A stretch of DNA of 64,000 nucleotides from Ophiosphaerella korrae (lineage: Eukaryota > Ascomycota > Dothideomycetes > Pleosporales > Phaeosphaeriaceae): the NCBI GenBank assembly GCA_028456385.1, contig JALNQF010000123.1:1-64000 (forward strand), read 5' to 3'. Positions 57,435 through 64,000 of the stretch are shown here, piece by piece (the first letter of the stretch is position 1; the number at the start of each line of letters is the position of its first letter). The notes beneath the pieces are model-generated. The model searched no databases and was not told where the DNA came from. It worked only from the letters and a program-made list of their open reading frames with translations. The position numbers and the translations under genes are program-made.

Positions 57435-58027
57435 TTGGGCAGCAGAAGAACTGTACGATATGTCATTTAGACTTCGACATTATGAACCATAGATCAATCA
57501 GTGGCCTCAACACAACAATTCTACATGAATCGCTAAAGGATTTTAACTGCGCTACCATCGCCCCTCAAATCACTCACGTCTACATCGCATATTCTGCGCC
57601 ACACTTCCAGCAAGAATCCTTAGCACAGTCTGAACTATTTAATCCGCAGCCCGGGAGTATCCTAAGCCTTCTGGCCAAGGCTGCTGACAGGTGCGCCGAT
57701 GTGCAGTTGACACTATGTAATCGAAACATTGTGTGCCCAAAGTTTCCACCGACACAATCTCATCAGTGGTCGCTCACTCTTTTAATCTTACTACAGCGTT
57801 ATTATTGTGTTACTCAAACAACATTATACACACATAGCATTTAATACACTGCTTCACTTCTATCTCTTATACCGCTCTTGTACCCTAAAATTTCCGTTTA
57901 TTTGTCTTGGATAGTTGTTTTTAGTTCTGAAGTACTTGGTCCCGGTGACTATTCTTCAGATTGAAAGACACTTTGAAATACAGGCACTACTCACGAATTA
58001 AAAAAAAATTGAGCCATTACCCGAACT
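57435..58027. other. Intergenic, no gene recognised
   Basis: Spacer between MCR1 and the next gene. A 120-codon open frame at 57482 has an ATG but no motif and a composition unlike its neighbours; I do not call it. Confidence 0.5.
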
Positions 58028-59080
58028 ATGGCACCTAAGAAGAAGGATACTGCTGAGACTATTGACAAGCGCGATAATGGTATTCTTGACCTTTTCACTA
58101 GGGAGATATTCACCCCCAAACGGTCACCATCTGTGGAGCTGGTCGATACTAGTGACTTGAAGTCAAGACTAACTTGTGCTCTCAGTGCTTTTCATGATAA
58201 AGTCTCTCCAGCACTAATTTTCGATTCCCACGAAGAGGAAACTCAAGTAGCTGCACCTGAGCATGCACCCAAAAGTAAAGACCGCTCATCAACACCCCGG
58301 CCGGTTGTTTCTAGCGACTCAGGGCGCCCCGAAATTGATTTTCGTGATGCATATAAGAAGGCTATAAAAGGGATCGGATGTGAGCATAGCCTGTTATCTA
58401 GTTTTTCTAATAAAAACAAACTTTGCACTGTAGAGGCACAAGAAAGGTCTGTGCTACGCCAAAATGAGCATCCGGCAGACATGGAAAGCCTCTTAGCATC
58501 CATTAAAGAACACGAAGAATCTTGGAAAGCGGGTCTCAGCCCTGAGCCAGGCTTTTCAACGCCTAGATTCGTGGAGCCGAGTAGTATTGATACTAACACG
58601 CCACAAGATGCCGTCAACACTAGCGACCATGGCAACTTGATGGATGACACGGCCCATGCCTATAAGTCCGAATTTTTCGCAATACGTCCGCTAAATATTG
58701 CCAATACGAAGCTGGCCAACTCGCCAAGGAAACAGGTCCAGTTCACAGACTTCAACTTTGACTTCGCAGCCGCGCCTCACGGCTCGGTCATTTTTGAGCC
58801 TACCCCTGGCTATCCTTCGCGATTCATCGTTGATCTAAATTCCTACAAACGTCAGTCTCGTGGCCGACCCCGCTGGGTGGTTTCATATCTCGCTAGCGTT
58901 CTGGAAGTTGACGATGGGCAAGACGACGCAATTCCTAGCCCGTCCCTCACAGATGATTCGATTGGCTCATGTCACTCAAATGAGTCAGTCGAGTTCTTGC
59001 CAAGTCAGCAGAGCGTTGTGAAGCCTTTGCTTACTCGGCGTTCGAACTTTCTTGACGACGAATTCTCAGACGAGGACTAG
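58028..59080 (+). CDS. Uncharacterised acidic protein, intronless
   Basis: 350 residues from ATG 58028 (MAPKKKDTAETIDK). I do not recognise a family. Visible features: a Lys-rich start that could be a nuclear signal; a segment around 105-125 (IDFRDAYKKAIKGIGCEHSL); a helical ESLLASIKEHEESW-like stretch near 150-165; and the most ordered-looking part at about 232-300, KQVQFTDFNFDFAAAPHG then TPGYPSRFIVDLNSYKRQ and RGRPRWVVSYLASVLEVD. The C-terminus is acidic and ends FLDDEFSDED. Ser/Thr-Pro sites are frequent. The KQVQFTDF-like motif might bind a phosphatase (KVxF-like), but that is only a guess. The coding bias and clean start make it a probable gene. Confidence 0.65.
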   Translation: MAPKKKDTAETIDKRDNGILDLFTREIFTPKRSPSVELVDTSDLKSRLTCALSAFHDKVSPALIFDSHEEETQVAAPEHAPKSKDRSSTPRPVVSSDSGRPEIDFRDAYKKAIKGIGCEHSLLSSFSNKNKLCTVEAQERSVLRQNEHPADMESLLASIKEHEESWKAGLSPEPGFSTPRFVEPSSIDTNTPQDAVNTSDHGNLMDDTAHAYKSEFFAIRPLNIANTKLANSPRKQVQFTDFNFDFAAAPHGSVIFEPTPGYPSRFIVDLNSYKRQSRGRPRWVVSYLASVLEVDDGQDDAIPSPSLTDDSIGSCHSNESVEFLPSQQSVVKPLLTRRSNFLDDEFSDED

Positions 59081-61842
59081 CTCTCTCAGAACAGGTTTAG
59101 GAATTGATGCCGAGAAACAACTGCCGTAAACAGCCATGGATGGCTGTCACGGTTATCTAAACTAGTTTCGGCAGTTTCTGCGCTTTCGTATTCACTTCCA
59201 TGCTGGCTGTAAGTCTGACGAGCCGGCTCGCTCGATTAGGTTTTGAATGCATTCGGCGCCAAAACACGACATTTGGTTGCAAAGTGTTCAACTGCAGATA
59301 ATCTAAAATGTTGTCATTGCGTCGGGACTCGAAATCAAGTTATGCCAGCAGTTGCTAGCTTCAAGTATCGCTTTTCTTACGAGGTCTTAATAGTGAAAAT
59401 CGATTTGTGCTCTCTTACGTGCGCTTGATGACCGAGTTGAGCTGTTGATTAAAATGCCTTACTCGCTCACGGCTACAAGTATTCAACACCGAATCGAAAA
59501 CAATGTTCAATTTTAATTATACCTCTTTTGATGAATAATGCGTTTGTTTGGGAACTCAGGTATGCGACTCGTACTTTTATATGGAGAGTAAAGTGTGGCG
59601 GAAATCCTTTATGGTAATCTACTGGTAAGATTGGTAATGTATATACTTGGCCTCGAATCTGTAGCTTGATTGGTATAATGCCACACGCGAATACTATTTA
59701 TGGACCATGGGTGGAAAAATACGCAAATCATGCCTTTGAGGCTTAGACACACTATGGCACTGATGAAGGCAAAAATCGATGAATCATGCCATCAACTGTA
59801 GGTAACCTCCGATCTTGTTTCCTAAATCCCTTGCTTTCGGCATAAGCTACGATCTGTAACGTGTGAGATTTCTTTTGCCCTGCGGTCCACGACTCATCCA
59901 TGGTATTTGAATTATCATATTGTCCATTCCATTCCGTTTATTATCGCTGTGACATTAGACAAACACTCGCGTTGGTATACCATGTTAGAAATGGACACGA
60001 GATTGACGGATGATCAAGGTGCAAAAGTCTGGACCCTTCCAGCACTGGCGGCTGAGGCGCGAAGCTCGCTATCAGGCTCATCATCAATATTCACATTCTA
60101 TTCACACCAGACCCCACCTTGCTGCGCTGGCACTTTCATACTCGTGGCGTACTCGGCATGCTGACATTACTGGAGCGGCGTGGGTTAATACTGCGACGAG
60201 GTTATGTACACTTTGACACATTGAGACAAAGCTTGACGCCCCTTCAGGGCTCGTAAAGGTATGACTCGGGATTTGCTTAATCATTCCTCAGCACCAGACA
60301 CCTGAAAGGTCACATATCTAAGATGATAAGGTGGAGATCCTTCGGTTCATCTCGGTTGCACTATCTTTGACCACTTAAAGTAGAAGCGAAGATGCGTCAG
60401 AAGCTTGTGTTGAAGAAGCTCCTCCACACATCGGCAGACCTATTGTGCTTAGGAGAGGCAAGCAAGCATAATCCACAACGATTAGTTACAGAACATGCAG
60501 GATTTGCGGCATGGTGGCTGGGATGCCCTTCGTGAAGAAGATAACGCGAAGTGTCGATTGGTCGAAAACGCACAAGAGTGCGCTATTGACCCTACGTAAT
60601 TACGAGCAATGGTGAGCACATAACCTGCAAAGTAAGCAGGGTTGTCGTATAGTGTCAAATGTGCAAAAGCTCGAGACTAAAAAGTTACCAGCTCGATATT
60701 ATATCAATTCTTGTACGCGATCAGAAAACATGATGGTGATTGATAAAGAGGAGAGAAATTAAAAGGAGGCTGTACTGTCAATGCTAAGAATGAACCAGTG
60801 TGCTGGGATATCACGATCTGCTAGTGTAACATTCCTATCAAGTCAATATTATCGTCATACCGGTAAGGCGCATTGCTTGTTTTCTGCGTACATTACCCGA
60901 TTAGGTTAAGTTACCGTCCCGTAAATGCAGGTCAGCATAAATGGCGCAGGGTTGGGAATTTCAATATTCTGGAAAACGAGAGCCACCGAGGTCCCGTAGC
61001 TATCACCGGCCATATTGAGCACAGGCCTCACCGTGAGAAATGGCATTTGAGAGAGGGACTGAAACCAATAGTTAGAAAAGTGGATCGAGATGCGATGTTC
61101 AAGCACTGTTGGCGGTTGCGCACGGCTTGGGATGGGCTTGTTGATCAAGTTTGGTAACAGTTCAGCTCTGAAAGAACGGTGTCGCTGCGAATGTGCTTCC
61201 ACAATCGTAAAAACGTTCGAGGTGGTGTAGTGAGACGCTGGGTTGGAGGTAACGTGAGGTGTAAGTTGTTCCGACATGGCCGGTGGTACGGTGTCATCGC
61301 GCCAAACTAACTGTAACGGGAGAGGCGCAGCCAAAATTAGCAACACATGAACACTCGAACCAGCCACAGACACGCCAGCGCTGGCCACCGACGTTGGAAT
61401 ATCGGTAGGGCTGTGCCGACACTCCCACGCCGCCTTGCCATGTGCCGCTGGAGCTACTCGATATGGGCATGCGTGGACACTGACGCTATCGACTTGCCGT
61501 ATCCAAGAATGGATCTCGTACGGAGAGGGTCCCTCCCACGAACAGTGAGAGGTCACAGTCACATCTCGTGCGTGACAAAGCGCTGGTGGGTACCGACGTC
61601 AGCCATCGTATCTAGAAGGTTGCGGATGCTCAGGAGACGCTATGTATATAACATCCAGCTCATCTCACCCATAATTCCCATCTCATCATCAACAAATCAA
61701 CAATAGTTTCCTTACCACCTTCGCTTTTCCTAGTCTTTCTCCAGACCGACATTCGCTTGAGTGCCATCTCCAGAAACCCTAATAAATAATTACAACCTAT
61801 CAACTTAATCGACAAGCAGACCGCATCTCATCAATACTCACG
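59081..61842. other. Long gene-poor stretch
   Basis: 2.8 kb without a recognisable gene. The longest frame is 218 codons on the minus strand at 60906-61562, with no ATG start and no domain. The last 200 bp before 61843 contain CT-rich sequence and CAATACTCACG just before the start codon, as in a fungal promoter. Confidence 0.5.
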
Positions 61843-63237
61843 ATGCGCTACTCTTTCGTTGCCGCGACCTTTGCCAGCCTGGCTGCCGCCAACCCTCTGG
61901 GCTATGGCTATGGAAACGAATACAATGCTTACCCCACTGGTGGCCAGCCAAGCTCCACTCCGGTAGTCACACCCCCAAGCTCTTCGGCCGGATACCCAGC
62001 TAGCACTCCATCGAGCTCTGCCGGCTATCCGGTTAGCTCTCCCTCAAGCTCCGCCGGGTATCCTGTGTCTTCTCCATCAAGCTCTGCTGGCTACCCTGTA
62101 TCATCCCCATCTAGCTCCAAGCCTGTACCGTCGTCCTCTTCGGTCGGCTACTCGGCCTCAACTCCAGCTAGTAGCTCTGGATATTCAGCTTCCACTCCTG
62201 CTAGCAGCTCCGGATACTCCGCTTCTACTCCAGCAAGCAGCTCCGGATACTCAGCTTCAACTCCAGCTAGCAGTTCTGGATATTCCATAACTACACCGGC
62301 CAGCAGCTCAGGAACCGGCTACTCAACAAAGCCGTCTACCACTGAGTATACCACCTATACCACCACGACTGTTTGCCCCATCACTCAAACTCATGGCACT
62401 CAGATCATCACCACTTCAACCACCAGCACCATCACCATCACGTCTTGCAAGGGCGGATGCCACCATGAGACTATCTACCCTACCCCTACTCCTACACCTT
62501 CCGTGTACCAGCCTCCCCAAGATGTCACGACAACCATCACTCAAACTACCTACACTTGGGTCCCTTGCTCGACCCCGGTTGGTCAAAGTGGCTACTCTAC
62601 AATTTACTCCACTTACCTGACTCCCTCATACTACACTCAGACTTTGACATCCACCATCTACGGCTGTGGCGGAAAGTCCTGCGCGACCGGTGGTGTACCA
62701 GCCCCGCCCAAGCCCACCGACAACACGCCAGTCTACCCTGCCAACACCCCGGTGCCTCAGCCTCCCGTTCCTGATAACTGCCCTGCTCCCGTCACCAAGA
62801 CTGTTACCGAGTATGTCAACTACCCTGCTGGCACTCCCGCTCCAGTCACCACCCAGGTCATCACTGTCACCGAGGCTGGCCAACCCCAGACTTACACCAT
62901 CATCGTTCCGGGATCCAAGCCAGTTCCAACTTACTCCCATGGACCTAAGCCCTCCAGCTCCAGCACACCTCCTTACCCGACCGGCACACCCAGCGGTAGC
63001 TCGACTCCATCCGCATCTTCCGGCTACCCTACAAACCCTCGCTCTTCCTCGATTGGCTACCCCACCAACACCCCATCCTCCTCAGTTGGATATCCCACCA
63101 ACACCCCCTCCTCTTCAGTTGGCTACCCTACCAACACTCCCTCCTCCTCAGTTGGCTACCCCACCAGCACTCCAACTCCTTCATCGAAGCCAACTCCCAG
63201 CCCCTCTGGCTACCCTAGCTATGGCGGTTACTACTAA
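61843..63237 (+). CDS. Secreted Ser/Pro/Gly-Tyr repeat protein, cell-wall type
   Basis: Intronless, 464 residues. MRYSFVAATFASLAAANP is a signal peptide. The mature protein has three blocks of one 11-residue repeat: residues 50-93 (GYPVSSPSSSA, four units), 102-156 (GYSASTPASSS, five units) and 394-448 (GYPTNTPSSSV, five units). Between them is a Thr/Tyr-rich middle (TEYTTYTTTTVCPITQ, TTTITQTTYTWVPCSTP, TKTVTEYVNYP) with a few Cys, as in fungal wall and adhesin-like proteins. Heavy O-glycosylation is expected. The C-terminus (YPSYGGYY) has no GPI signal, so it is either secreted or held by disulfide or tyrosine links. Function unknown; a surface or matrix protein is likely. Confidence 0.88.
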   Translation: MRYSFVAATFASLAAANPLGYGYGNEYNAYPTGGQPSSTPVVTPPSSSAGYPASTPSSSAGYPVSSPSSSAGYPVSSPSSSAGYPVSSPSSSKPVPSSSSVGYSASTPASSSGYSASTPASSSGYSASTPASSSGYSASTPASSSGYSITTPASSSGTGYSTKPSTTEYTTYTTTTVCPITQTHGTQIITTSTTSTITITSCKGGCHHETIYPTPTPTPSVYQPPQDVTTTITQTTYTWVPCSTPVGQSGYSTIYSTYLTPSYYTQTLTSTIYGCGGKSCATGGVPAPPKPTDNTPVYPANTPVPQPPVPDNCPAPVTKTVTEYVNYPAGTPAPVTTQVITVTEAGQPQTYTIIVPGSKPVPTYSHGPKPSSSSTPPYPTGTPSGSSTPSASSGYPTNPRSSSIGYPTNTPSSSVGYPTNTPSSSVGYPTNTPSSSVGYPTSTPTPSSKPTPSPSGYPSYGGYY

Positions 63238-64000
63238 GCTCTACCGCATCTGACGAGCTTACCTCCTTTGGTCTCACTTCAAAAACGTGGTTGATTGGTG
63301 CAGTCCATGAAACTCTACACCGGTACTCAATACACAGGCGAGCACTTGGTATCTTTAATGTCAGCGAGATATGCTGAGATGTCTTCTTCGGGGGGCAGTT
63401 CACTCCTTGGTCATGCATAGCCGGGGCGTTCACATGTTTTGGGTTGCGATTTTTAGGTCTTTTTTAATTTCTAGACTTTCCTTTTTGTACGTAGCTACCC
63501 TTTGTTGAAATGTCGGCATAGAATGATCGCGGAATGATCACATGTGGGATATTTAGTAGATGAATGATATTGAATCTAATCTTAGTCGCTCCTTGATCTT
63601 GTGTGTTCTGTTTCCCTTGTGCTTTTTTTTACACGCAAAAGCCCCAGTAGCGTCTCGAACGCGTGACCCAGACGAAAAAGGCAAGTAAAGGTAGAAGTTG
63701 AAATCACGCGTTTGCTCCGAAGCTTGTGGGTACCTGGTGAACGGCAATGAGGTGGCTCTCAAGCGGTGAGAATAAACAAGTTTGAAATAGTAATATCTGA
63801 CGCTGACGGACGCGCGAAATCAATACCGGTAGAAAAGCCTCTATCTGACCACCATGCTGACGCGGTTGTGGAGCGCAGGAAAACCAATGGCTCCAGCACA
63901 GCCTACATCTCGCGAATATGGGTTTACTTTGGGTTAGCATGTCTCTCACCATCGCATCAGCAGTGCCAACTGCTCGAGTATAAGGCATCAGTACCAGGCA
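63238..64000. other. Intergenic right edge
   Basis: Downstream region of the repeat protein. Short open frames only. A T-loop-like word on the minus strand near 63650 does not extend to a tRNA. Confidence 0.5.

Noticed and set aside
60906..61562. 218-codon minus-strand open frame
   Set aside because: It has no ATG at its start, no motif and no clear coding character; likely chance.
63640..63730. Possible tRNA on the minus strand near 63650 (GTTCGAGAC word)
   Set aside because: Only three T-stem pairs form, and no matching acceptor or anticodon arm is found.

Overview
The window is a piece of a filamentous ascomycete genome. Evidence: short spliceosomal introns of about 45-130 bp with GTRNGT donors and CTAAC/CTRAY-like branch points; fungal-only families (HET-domain proteins, a Zn2Cys6 activator, a DUF6536-like membrane protein); and a long AT-rich block in which retrotransposon coding sequence is peppered with TAA/TAG in place of CAA/CAG, the mark of repeat-induced point mutation (RIP). 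A Dothideomycete, probably Pleosporales, fits best; that placement is inference.

Layout. 1-10790 is an AT-rich, gene-free, RIP-mutated block. It holds a chromodomain-bearing Ty3/Gypsy retroelement on the minus strand, two related LTRs of about 425 bp (6047-6471 and 8593-9021), a second tandem copy of the gag part, and unidentified decayed sequence. 10791-24400 is accessory: an intact HET-domain gene, a broken ankyrin/subtilase-like gene whose three protease catalytic positions all look replaced, a second decayed gene on the other strand, and an intact seven-exon secreted pepsin-like aspartic protease. 24397-35613 is conserved housekeeping on the minus strand: NPR2 (TORC1 regulation), a mitochondrial D-lactate dehydrogenase, an uncharacterised Ser-rich coiled-coil protein and the FG nucleoporin NUP2/Nup50. 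A second HET gene starts 219 bp from NUP2 on the opposite strand.

38217-51659 is the centrepiece: a complete seven-gene quinate/shikimate utilisation (qut/qa) cluster in 13.4 kb. Order and strand are qutR(-) qutA(+) qutC(-) qutD(-) qutB(+) qutG(-) qutE(+). QutD imports quinate, QutB oxidises it to 3-dehydroquinate, QutE dehydrates that to 3-dehydroshikimate and QutC makes protocatechuate. QutA activates, QutR represses, and QutG is a phosphatase-like protein of unsettled role. Three divergent pairs share promoters, and GGATAA/TTATCC half-sites of the known QUTA/QA-1F operator type occur in or beside every promoter region.

51660-64000 is mixed: a 157-bp solo LTR with a perfect 5-bp target duplication, a DUF6536-like membrane protein gene with three in-frame stops, MCR1 (mitochondrial NADH-cytochrome b5 reductase), one uncharacterised intronless gene, a 2.8-kb stretch without a recognisable gene, and a secreted Ser/Gly/Tyr-rich protein built from an 11-residue repeat. 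Exon coordinates come from reading splice signals by eye and checking that phases add up; no transcript data were used. I found no convincing tRNA, rRNA or CRISPR array.
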